A DNA stretch of 64,000 bases from Monocercomonoides exilis (taxonomy: Eukaryota; Preaxostyla; Oxymonadida; Polymastigidae), in the NCBI GenBank assembly GCA_001643675.2, contig LSRY02000040.1, positions 400,001-464,000 on the forward strand. Reading direction: 5' to 3'. Below, in pieces: positions 55,499-64,000 of this stretch. A model generated the notes under the pieces. It was not told the origin of the DNA, made no database searches, and was given only the letters and a program-made list of their open reading frames with translations. The position numbers were made by a program, and so were the translations under genes. The number at the start of each line of letters is the position of its first letter. The stretch's first letter is position 1.

Positions 55499-55646
55499 TA
55501 TGGGATAGATCAAAAGAAAAATGGAAAGTTGAAAAAACTCTTTTTCGACAAAAATTACTTGTTTTAAATTAATTAATATAACTTCTTCTTTCGTTTAAAA
55601 CATACAAAATATTTTTTGTCGATGGTCCATATACTTGTAACTTGCC
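55499..55646 (-). repeat. diverged third copy of the transposase-end repeat
   Basis: Contains gggatagatcaaa, ttttcgacaaa and gatggtccatatacttgtaa-cttgcc in the same order as the right arm of the 254-bp repeat, at clearly lower identity. Similarity again stops exactly after aacttgcc. Confidence 0.55.
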
Positions 55647-55701
55647 AAACTGAAAAGCATTCAACTTTGTCTGCTCTCGTTGCGGTGGAGTTTCAAAGGT
55701 T

Positions 55702-56391
55702 ATGGTTACAAACTTTGCAAGATTGTCACCCACAGCTCACACACCAACTAATTCTTTCTTCAAAACAAACACTGCTCAAGCGATGGCCCCGGTTCTGACA
55801 GTACACCAACCATTCCCACAAACAGGATCTCAAATACAACCTTGGAGTGCACAAATAGCTCAAGGATCTGCTTTCGTTAACATTCAGACGTTGAGCCAAT
55901 CTGCAATTGACATATCTCCTGTTCAACATAACATCATCGTGCCAACTCAACAACCTCAGATCTTTAATCTTCAGCCTTCCTTTCAGTATTTTCAAAGCCT
56001 GCAATCTTCAAACTCAATTGGATTATTGCTGGCGCAACCACAAACTTTCAATTCCCCACAACTATCTTTGCAGACAAATTGTTCCATTCCAACACAACAG
56101 CTTCCCTCTCTCACAGAACAGAGCATTGACATGGACATCGAAGAGTCGCAATCATCGCAGACCGTTGGAGAGGAGAAGGATATCAATAAGGAAAATGAAG
56201 AAGTCAAGGAAGTTGAAGATAAACTGCACAACAAGGAAAATATTTGCATGGATCAGGAAGAGGATTCGAAGCGATTATGTTCCCATGCAACTGTCAAGAA
56301 ATTAAGAAATATTTGCACACGAACAGAGAGAGTAGAAACAAGAGCCTATGCAATATTAATGGAAGAGGAGACACAAAACATGCCCAATTAG
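55702..56391 (+). pseudogene. DIRS recombinase C-terminal tail, open in this copy
   Basis: 229-codon frame (VTNFARLSPTAHTPTNSFFK, then a Gln/Ser-rich part, then KENEEVKEVEDKLHNKENI) without the TGA present in copy 1. It lacks the recombinase core, so it cannot encode an active enzyme. The upstream frameshift at gttgcggtgg is the same as in copy 1. Confidence 0.6.
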
Positions 56392-56797
56392 TGATATCCC
56401 GAATAGAAAGAGGAGTTGTATTTTCATTTGTTCTCGAGAATTAAGAAGCTAAAGCTTTTTAATACGTTCGAGAACTAATTAATATACAACTCCTCTTTTC
56501 CCTCCACAAAGCGAAGCTTTTCCCACCCATGGAACTTACAGTTTATAAAACTTTTTCTTGTATATTGAAAGTCATCGTGTTTTGTCGCTATAAATGAATG
56601 ATATAACTCCTCAGTGCAAACTTGCACAGCCTTTTATTGGACGCAAACTTTTTAATTCTTTTTAACTTTTTCATCACATCAGCAAACACCACAAATTTCA
56701 TGTCACATTGATCGGCTGAGCTTATAAAACGGAGCTCTATCCCAAATAGAAAGAGGAGTTGAATATTAATTAGTTCTCTAACGAAATAAAATTCCTT

Positions 56798-57117
56798 TCA
56801 AAAACGATCGCAAAGTATACGAAAGTTCATTTTCTTCAGATTTTTCCGAGGAAATGTTTGAGATGCAAATGAATGAAGATTTGAGGAGGAGGAGAGCTGG
56901 GAGAATCGGGTTGGAGGAGGAAGAGGAGAAGAAAAAGAAGGCATTTGCGATATGAAAGATGGTGTTGCGGAGTGCAATGTTAAATGCTGTGATGAAATGA
57001 TATGAAATTGAAATTGAGTGTCAATGGAAGATAGCTGTGTTGAAGCGGGCGGAAGCAAAGGAACTGGTGAAATGGAAAAGGAGGAAGAAGAAGAAGATGA
57101 ATAGAATAATTCTTATT
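56798..57117 (-). CDS. duplicate of the Ser/Pro-rich ORF next to DIRS
   Basis: Same ORF as 7262-7581, one Ser to Phe change in the SSSSP run (MPSFSSPLPPPTRFSQLSSS). From the end of the duplication (57498) to 58003 the DNA is A/T-rich with no gene seen. Confidence 0.3.
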
Positions 57118-58003
57118 CATGAGTTATTTTTCTTCGAGCATTTAAAAAAACAACGTTAAAATTATCACTATTTGTCAAATACACATCGGCAGCAAAGATA
57201 TCCCAAAAAACTTCATTCCATATTATTGTATTTTATTAAAAACAACAATCCCTTTTATTCCTTTCATATTTCTTCTCCAGTTTTTTCAGAAATTTCTCAT
57301 TTGTTTTCAAAACACAATATATATATTGTTATAATGGTAATTAAAAAAAAGCAGCTGAAACAAAAAGTTTTTGTTGAGATAAGTTGGATATATTCATGTG
57401 AAGCAATGTTTGGGAAGAAACAATCATTTCAATTTTTTCGACAAATGAAAAATTTCTCGACCGACAAATTGAACTCAAAAAATGTGTGTCGCAGAGGTAT
57501 AAATTTATATTATAAAATTTATGCTTTATCAAAAAGTTTTTCGATTTTTAGAAATTTTCTATCAGATAAAATTCAATATTTCTGATGAAACTTTTCAAGC
57601 GATTTTATTTGTATATTGCAATTTGGGGAGGATTGTTTTTATACGCAACATTTAGCTTTTTTTAAAAAAAGAAATATGGAGAAAAAAACTGTAAAAGATA
57701 ATTATTGATTTTTGATCAAAAAGGGATATTATTTATTACTACGAATCTGTTTTATTTTTTTGTGAAAAGGTACGACGTTATATAATATTTTGCAGGTTAT
57801 AATTGATGTTCATTTCAAAATGCAAACGTTTATGATAATGAATATATTTGAAAATACAAATTTAACACATATTACAATTATTTGAAAGATATGGATGGAT
57901 ATTTAACACATCGAAAGTTTACTCTTTTTATTTGAAGAAGTTGAATATGATATATTTTTTTCATTTTTATTAATGTTTAATTTCAAATATATATACTTCA
58001 CAG

Positions 58004-59401
58004 AAAAAATCGTGGATTATTTTGCAGAAATTGTCTAACAACAGAACTTGATTCGTTGTGCTTTTCAAAGATTCGTTTTATCCATTCTTAATCATTTCTT
58101 TTTTAATTTTTTTTTTTAGGTCTGCGTCACGTAAAGAACATCTCTGCCGACAATGTATTTCGAAACTTCCGCACGTGTTTTGTGAGTATTGCGACTGTGA
58201 CTTTCACCAACTTGAAAAAGATGAGGTAGATTTATTTTTTGATAAAATAACTTTTATTTGGAAGTTCAATTTCCCATTCATTTACAGAAAGAAAAGCTTA
58301 GAATATGCTTGGAATGCAAAGATTTGGTTCTGCAGTTCGGAGAGCCGCATCCTTGCATCATTTGTCAGCTTAAATGTGCATTCGGAGCTGACAAATGCAG
58401 ATTTTGCCAAGAGTTTGTGAGGCAATATGGAGCGCCAATTGCTTGCGCGGAATGCGGAAAATTATCTGCATTTAATAAGCCACCTGAAAAGCTTGCAAAG
58501 GTTTAACAAAACTATTTCAATGTTGAATTTTCAGAAAGGAATACAAATTTCCCGTCTTTTTATTTATTTATTTATTATTTATTATTATTATTATTATTTT
58601 ATTTCATCTGGAATATTTTCTCTTTGTATGCTTCTTGCTGTTGTGATATATTCCGCAATGTGAAGATTGGTGGGAAACCGCTCTGCTTAAGCTGTGCCCG
58701 AAGATTGAAGCTTAAACAGCATCACGAAAAGCGGCAAGTGGCTTCTTCTTCCATTGCCTCTTCTTCTTCTTCTTCTTCGTCTTCAGATACTTCATCACCA
58801 TCATCTTCACCTTCTTCTTCTTCTTCTAATTCTTCACTTTCTTCTACATCTTCTTCAATCCATTCAATGCATTTCAGTACTCCTGCAAAGGATGATTATT
58901 CGAATAAGAAACTTAAGCTCACATCAACAATATCCTCTCCTTCTCCTTTATCATCGTCATCATCTTCTTCTTCCTCCTCCTCCTCCAACACCTCCTCTTC
59001 TCCTTATTCATCCACTTCCTTATCTTCCCCTGCAACAGGAAGCTCATCATCATCATCATCTTCTTCTTCTTCTTCCTCCTCCTCCTCCTCTTCTTCTTCC
59101 TCCTCCTCTTCTTCGACGATATCGCTTCTGAACAAGCGTATCAGCAGGCTCGCCAGCGAGCTGGAGAAGACAAGAGAAGAGAAAACTGAGCTTCAAAGGC
59201 AGAACGATCGCGCGCAGGCTGAACTGAACTCCGCCAAGGCGGAAATGAAGATGATGTCGATGAAGCTGGAGGAAGAGCAGAAGCGCAGGGAAGACGAGGC
59301 GCACCGCCTGAAAATGAAGAGAGAGTCGATTGAAAACCAGCTGAAGGACGAAATCTTGAAGCTGAGAACGGACAGGTGTGAGTTAGTTAGATAGTTAGAG
59401 T

Positions 59402-59461
<60 letters not shown>

Positions 59462-59480
59462 GTGTGTGAGTGTGAGTGTG

Positions 59481-59515
<35 letters not shown>

Positions 59516-59841
59516 GTGTGTATGCAGAAAGATTGGTTTCTCAAAGAAGAATTAATCATGTGGATATTTTATGTCAATGTTTTGTGCATTTATGAATTTT
59601 CATATTTATATTCTTATATACGTATATGCTAATATGTTCATATGCTCATATGCTTATATGTTTTTCTATTTATGTATTTTTTGTTATTAATTTATTTATT
59701 TTATTTATTAATATTTTTCATTCTTTTTAATTTCGATTATTATTTGTTTGATTGATTGGAATCAGGACGATTTTGTTGGAGCAAAACGCGCAGCTGCAGC
59801 AGCAGATATCGCAAGTTCAGACAGTCATTTCTCAAAGCTGA
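58004..59841 (+). CDS. FAM76-like Cys-rich / coiled-coil protein
   Basis: Exons read here: 58004-58054, 58120-58225, 58288-58500, 58666-59375 and 59766-59841 (TGA). The N-terminal half has CxxC pairs spaced as in animal FAM76A/B: CRNC-x15-CRQC, then CEYCDCDFHQ, ICLECKDLVLQFGEPHPC, CQLKCAFGADKCRFCQEFV, YGAPIACAECGKLSAF and KIGGKPLCLSCARRLK. A long poly-Ser linker sits where vertebrate FAM76 has a His/Ser-rich linker. The C-terminal coil (LNKRISRLASELEKTREEKT onward) ends in QLQQQISQVQTVISQS. The last intron contains a 55-T run and a TG repeat. The first coding exon with the Met was not found. FAM76 proteins are nuclear-speckle-associated and their biochemical role is little known. Some splice sites (58501 gtttaa) are weak. 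Confidence 0.75.
59403..59520 (+). repeat. poly-T (55) plus TG/TGAG microsatellite in an intron
   Basis: T at 59403-59457, then tg and tgag repeats to 59520, within the last intron of the FAM76-like gene. Confidence 0.85.
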
Positions 59842-60597
59842 GCATTCAGATAGAGAGAAAGAAAGAGAAAGGGAAAGGGATAGATGAAGGAAGAGGAAGA
59901 GAAAAAGGCAAAAAAAGAATCAAATAAAAAAAAAAAATAGAATGAAATAAAAGAAAAGAAAAGAAATCTCAGATTTGATATTTGTTTTGTTGATGTCTGA
60001 TTTCTTAAGCTCTGCTTTTGTTTATAATGAATGGAAAATTTATGCTTGCCTCATTTTTGTTATCTTCAACAACCCATCATTTTCTTCTTCTTTTATTTTA
60101 TTTTATTCAATTTTTTATTTTTATTTTTATTTTATTTATTTATTTAATATTATTTCAATATTTTAAAATTTCAACTGTTTGATTGAAAGAATATTTATTA
60201 AGTCATTTGTGTGTAGCGTTGTCTGCAAGCAATCACAAATGGAAACCTTTCTCGTTTCTTGCTTTTTGCCTTTCTATCTTTCTTTTCCTTCTTTTCTTTT
60301 CTTTTTTTCTTTTTGAACCAATAATTTTCTCAAAAAATCTTTTGAAGCAAATCGAATGAAAAAAAAAAAAAAAAAAACATTTTTTAAAAAGAAAAATCCA
60401 AATCATCATGTTAATTACATAATAATAAACTGAAATTTAAGAACTGTTTCATCCTGTTCATTTAACTTTTTTCTTTCTTTCTTCCTTCCTTCCTTCCTTC
60501 GTCTTTCGTCTTTCGTCTTTTACTTCACTTTTCTTTTCTTTTCATCTTTCTTTCTTTCTTTCTTCCACCCCCACCTCCCAACGAAAAAAAAGAACAT
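59842..60597. other. intergenic, simple repeats
   Basis: Between the convergent FAM76-like gene and the Ser-rich gene. Has poly-A (60358-60377), ttcc repeats (about 60481-60500) and ctttcgt repeats (60500-60520). No gene seen. Confidence 0.5.
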
Positions 60598-63009
60598 TCA
60601 AATCTTCCTCTTCCCCTCTTTCTGCTTCACTTCCTTCGTTGGAAGTGCAGATGATGCTCTTCTGCTTGCCTTTCTTTTCCTCGGGCGCAGTGTGTGTGGA
60701 AGGACAATCGAAGGAGGCTGAGGAAGAGCTTTTGTCAGCACATTGTGAGGAAACATGAAGCGTCTCCTGAACAGCGCTGAAGGTGGAAGAGAAGAAGAAG
60801 AAGAAGAAGAGAAAAAATCAGGCTTTTGTGAATGGGGAATTATTTCCTTGTTTTCTGTTTTCTGTTCCTGGTTGCTCTGTTTATTTTGCTTTCTTTGTTG
60901 AAAATGCTGAAAATGCTCACAATTTTGACAATTCGTACAATTCTGACAAAGTGACTGAGGCTGCTGATGATTGAAAGCTGAGCCATTGATTGCAGAAGAG
61001 CGTTCCAATTTCACAGAAGACGTCAGAGGAAGAGAAGAGAACACAGATTTCATTGGGCCTGGCAGTGGAGGCGGAGGGGAAAGAACAGAAACGGAAGGAG
61101 AAGATTGGATGGCTTGTGAACTGCCGAGAAGAGGATTCAGAGTGAATGGGATGTGTTTTGTAGGTTGAGCAGAAGAAACAGAAGAATAAGAAGAAGAATA
61201 AGAAGAAGGATAAGAGGAAGAGAAAGAGGAAGAAAAAGACGACGATGATGATAACTGCATCGACGGTGGAATCAAAGAAGATGACAATGAAGACTTAACA
61301 GAAGCAGAAGTAGAAGCAAAAGAAGAAGGCGAAGAAGGCGAAGAAAGAGAATTCTCATCTTGCAAGCCACAAAATCCTCCAGCATCTTCCACATTTGCCC
61401 TGCTTCTTGCCGAAACAGTCGAAAATCTCAAGTTCTCTTCGCCGTTCTGCTGGCCATCGCACAGAAAAGGAGGAGTGAGAGCGTCGATGGCAGCGAAAGA
61501 AGGAGCGGGGGAGTCGATAAAGCCGTCAAAGGAGATCTCATCAAACACATCGTATTGACCGATGGATGCAGCAGAGGGGGAGAGAGAGGAAGAAGAAGAG
61601 GGAGAGAAAGAGACAGAGGGAGAGAGAAGAGAAGGAGAGAAGGAAGAGGAAGAGGAAGAGGAAGAGGAAGAGGAAGAGGAAGAGGAAGAGGAAGAAGGTG
61701 AAGATGACAATAACAATGATGATGATGAAATTTCAGTCATTTTGTCAGAAACAGCACGATTCGAATGGATTCGTTTCCCATTCAATCCACTTTGAAGTTT
61801 GTTGTCAGATCTGAAATATGGCTTTTTCATTATCCCATTCAAAGACGATAATAGCAATGATGATGATGATGCTAACAAAGATGATGAAAATGATGTTGAT
61901 GGAATAGAAGAAGAAGAAGAAGTGGAAGATGAGGAGGATGAAGAAAACGAAGAAGAAAACGAAGAAAAATCAGAAGAAGACGATGCTGCTCCTGCTGAAG
62001 AAGAAGAAAAAGCAGAAGAAGAAGAAGATGTCTGAGGCACAGCGTCATCATACAGATCATAAGCCTCAGGCGTTTGCGTGGCTGTGTGGATGGGTGTGGC
62101 GTCTGGAGTGGTCAGCGGAATGGTCGAAGTGGAACGAGAAGTCAAATGCGGCTCGGGCAAAGGAATCGACACAACAGCACAATCACACTCGGTTTCTGGG
62201 TCTGAGCAGAAGCTGGCGGGGTATGAGAAGGGCGTAGCTAGCGCCAGTGAAGAAGACCAGGTGGAGGTTGTGTGGATGGAAGGCAGCTGAATGCCAAGCG
62301 TGGAAGAATTGCGTAGAGCGCTGGTTTTCAAAGAAGATGTAGAATTTGATTTTCTTGGAATGGTGCTTGGTGTCTTTGATAAATGTGAAGAAGGAGTATG
62401 TTTTGAAGAAAGAACAGCAGAATTGAACACAGACGATGAAATGTCGAGCACTTTCGCTGCATTTTGGTGTGATGGAGACACACTTCTCACTAACTGATTC
62501 ACTGGATGTTGTGTTTTCAGCTGTTCCTTCAAATGAGATGAACGGGCAGCTGACATTCTCTGAGCAAAAAGAAATGGACTACTTTTTGGAATAGCAGTCA
62601 TTGGCCTGCGAATTTGTTGTGCTTCTGATTTGTCATCTTTTCCAAATGGAAGAGGCTTAGAAACAGGAAGATGAATAATCCTATCGCTCTTATCCTTTGG
62701 TGCATCAGATAGATCAGATGTGAAGGGCTGAAATGCTTGCATTGATCCTCGAGTTTCTGAAAGTTTCTTTTCGCTCATTGTCTTTAGCAGCTCATTTTGG
62801 GATGAATCTCGTCTTTGTTTCATAATTGGCTTGATAGAACTTGGAATGCTCCCAGAACATAGAAATGGAAGAGGAGGTGTTGTAGGTGTAACTTCTTCAG
62901 GGTCAATATCTTCCTCAAATGGAATTAATCGCGAATTATTCAGAAAATCATTTTGATCTTGTTTCAAGTTTTTTCTGGGAAATAAGCGCACAATTGGATC
63001 TTCATACAT
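60598..63009 (-). CDS. large Ser-rich protein with basic C-terminus (803 aa)
   Basis: Uninterrupted frame from ATG 63009 (MYEDPIVRLFPRKNLKQDQN) to 60598. The first 300 residues are of normal complexity: EEVTPTTPPLPFLCSGSIPS, LPVSKPLPFGKDDKSEAQQI, KSSPFLFAQRMSAARSSHLK and LGIQLPSIHTTSTWSSSLA. Long poly-Ser runs from GA repeats follow, with islands SIGQYDVFDEISFDGFIDSP and FAAIDALTPPFLCDGQQNGE. Near residue 685 is a cysteine cluster, CQNCTNCQNC. The end is basic (LRPRKRKASRRAS, KEVKQKEGKRKI), a probable nuclear localisation signal. No known domain. It may be a regulatory or scaffold protein with disordered regions; function unknown. Tail-to-tail with the FAM76-like gene. Confidence 0.6.
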   Translation of the reverse strand: MYEDPIVRLFPRKNLKQDQNDFLNNSRLIPFEEDIDPEEVTPTTPPLPFLCSGSIPSSIKPIMKQRRDSSQNELLKTMSEKKLSETRGSMQAFQPFTSDLSDAPKDKSDRIIHLPVSKPLPFGKDDKSEAQQIRRPMTAIPKSSPFLFAQRMSAARSSHLKEQLKTQHPVNQLVRSVSPSHQNAAKVLDISSSVFNSAVLSSKHTPSSHLSKTPSTIPRKSNSTSSLKTSALRNSSTLGIQLPSIHTTSTWSSSLALATPFSYPASFCSDPETECDCAVVSIPLPEPHLTSRSTSTIPLTTPDATPIHTATQTPEAYDLYDDAVPQTSSSSSAFSSSSAGAASSSSDFSSFSSSFSSSSSSSTSSSSSIPSTSFSSSLLASSSSLLLSSLNGIMKKPYFRSDNKLQSGLNGKRIHSNRAVSDKMTEISSSSLLLSSSPSSSSSSSSSSSSSSSSSSFSPSLLSPSVSFSPSSSSSLSPSAASIGQYDVFDEISFDGFIDSPAPSFAAIDALTPPFLCDGQQNGEENLRFSTVSARSRANVEDAGGFCGLQDENSLSSPSSPSSFASTSASVKSSLSSSLIPPSMQLSSSSSFSSSFSSSYPSSYSSSYSSVSSAQPTKHIPFTLNPLLGSSQAIQSSPSVSVLSPPPPLPGPMKSVFSSLPLTSSVKLERSSAINGSAFNHQQPQSLCQNCTNCQNCEHFQHFQQRKQNKQSNQEQKTENKEIIPHSQKPDFFSSSSSSSLPPSALFRRRFMFPHNVLTKALPQPPSIVLPHTLRPRKRKASRRASSALPTKEVKQKEGKRKI

Positions 63010-63340
63010 ACTAATTATTGGACAAACAACTTTTTATAAAATAAACAGTGTCAAATATTTTTTTAAAACACAAATTGACCTTAAAAGAACTCTCAGTCAC
63101 AAAATGCTAAACACATCCAATGTAACAAAATGTTCAATAAGAAATTCAGACTACTCGTCAATAAAAATTATTAATGTTTAAAAAAAAATTCAAATAATGA
63201 AATAAACTCCAACAATTATTGTAAATAAATAAATACAAAATAACAAAATCAATTATGGCTCAAAAAATATTAACTTTGTGGTTAAAAAATAAGACTCAAT
63301 TCTACAAGTAGATTTGCGTTATGCATTTGTAAAAGACTAC
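63010..63340. other. A/T-rich spacer
   Basis: Between two minus-strand genes; expected to hold the promoter of the gene starting at 63009. Nothing recognisable. Confidence 0.45.
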
Positions 63341-64000
63341 CTAAACGCTCTGGGATGCAACGGAGCAGTCTGCGGCCTCGAACTTCTCGCCGGCTGTTTC
63401 GAGCGAGCAGATAACGGGGAAAGAGTTGATTTCTGCTGATTCTTTGTGTGAGAAGAGGAATAATTTGATGAAATTGTGGCAGCCATTGAGAAAGAAGGCG
63501 GATGAAGCGAGGCAATCGGAGCAGCGCTGGGCTTCTGGGCAGCAGGAGGAGGGGTGTGCTGTTTGGGAGAAGAAGAAGAAGAAGAAGAAGAAGGGAAATG
63601 ATGTTTTGTGAGGTCGGAGCTGTGGAGGATGCGAAGGGGAGAAGGTTTGGTGTGATTGGAAGAGGAAGAGGAAGGATGTGAAGGAGAGGAAGAAGAAGGA
63701 TGAGAAGAATGAGAAGACGAAGAAGGACGTGGCTGAACGGGATGTGGAAGAGAATGCTGAGTTTGGCTTAGTGATTGTCGAAGGGAAGAAGGAGAAGAAG
63801 GAGAAGGAGAAGAGGAAAGAGAAGAAGAGGAAGAGGAAGAGGAAGAAGAATGAAATGTGGTGTGTGCAGTGGCAGGGCGACGGAGAGGAGAAGAGGGGTT
63901 ATGAAGAGTTGAATGAGAAGAAGGAGAAGAGGAAGAGGAAGAGGAAGATGAAGAGGAAGAAGAAAGAGAAGAAGAAGAAGAAGGTGAATGAGGAGTTATT
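63341..64000 (-). CDS. Ser-rich protein, 3' part, running off the window
   Basis: Open minus-strand frame from the window edge to TAG 63341-63343 (about 219 codons). It is Ser/Pro/His-rich for most of its length (LRRPATAHTTFHSSSS, SLRQSLSQTQHSLPHPVQPR, SNHTKPSPLRILHSSDLTK). The ending is complex and probably folded: AAPIASLHPPFFLNGCHNFI, KLFLFSHKESAEINSFPVIC and SLETAGEKFEAADCSVASQS. The non-repetitive end argues that this frame, not the poly-Glu frame on the other strand, is real. No family recognised; the 5' part is outside the window. Confidence 0.5.

Larger units (their letters stand above)
55654..57497 (+). repeat. segmental duplication, copy 2 (truncated DIRS right end plus flank)
   Basis: Direct copy of 6116-7960, starting at aaagcat in the recombinase His-box region, 8 bp after the transposase-end repeat. 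Contains the internal complementary region (about 56397-56500) and the right terminal repeat (to about 56787), but no left half of the element. Confidence 0.85.

Noticed and set aside
2286-57497. CRISPR array or bacterial contamination
   Set aside because: Repeats are not regularly spaced with unique spacers, genes contain introns, and no Shine-Dalgarno or operon layout is seen.
58754-59131. Leu/Pro-rich plus-strand frame inside the FAM76-like gene
   Set aside because: Shadow of the poly-Ser linker in another frame.
60480-60520. ctttcgt / ttcc repeats as telomere-like sequence
   Set aside because: Too short and irregular, internal to the window, and not a known telomeric unit.
61562-62035. 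Poly-Glu and Arg/Gly-rich plus-strand ORFs opposite the 803-residue gene
   Set aside because: They are only the complement of Ser repeats; the minus strand has a long continuous frame with complex ends.

Overview
The window looks like nuclear DNA of an intron-containing, AT-rich protist. Genes have several short GT-AG introns (about 50-170 bp). Intergenic DNA is A/T-rich, and long GA/CT simple repeats encode poly-Ser on one strand and poly-Glu/Lys on the other. Bits of right-handed beta-helix surface-type proteins, DIRS-type retroelements and an expanded helical-protein family together suggest an oxymonad (Monocercomonoides-like). That assignment is inference from gene style, not from a marker gene. 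The standard genetic code fits: intact paralogues end at TAA or TGA.

Layout. 0-2.3 kb: a broken or multi-exon acidic gene on the minus strand. 2.29-7.25 kb: a DIRS retroelement with inverted terminal repeats and the diagnostic internal complementary region, but decayed ORFs. Its right end and 0.7 kb of flank are duplicated at 55.65-57.50 kb. 8.68-12.20 kb and 17.59-21.07 kb: two segments of about 3.5 kb, each with a damaged beta-helix gene, bounded by inverted arms sharing a TAGATACAATG-type end. 13.9-17.4 kb: a mosaic of gene fragments. 21.4-51.2 kb: six paralogues (A-F) of an unrecognised, probably all-helical protein family, three per strand, with conserved intron positions. Three share a conserved upstream block, and two lie in a large inverted duplication. 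Between them sit an intronless acyltransferase-3 gene, a large Ser-rich gene with a second DIRS fragment at its 5' end, and decayed genes.

52.3-55.7 kb: a nearly identical 254-bp inverted repeat flanking a dead gene, next to a Merlin/IS1595-like DDE transposase remnant, abutting the truncated DIRS copy. 58.0-64.0 kb is the most ordinary part: a FAM76-like zinc-finger/coiled-coil gene and two Ser-rich minus-strand genes, one running off the window.

I found no rRNA, tRNA or CRISPR array. Splice sites are by eye (GT-AG plus frame consistency) and unverified by transcripts.
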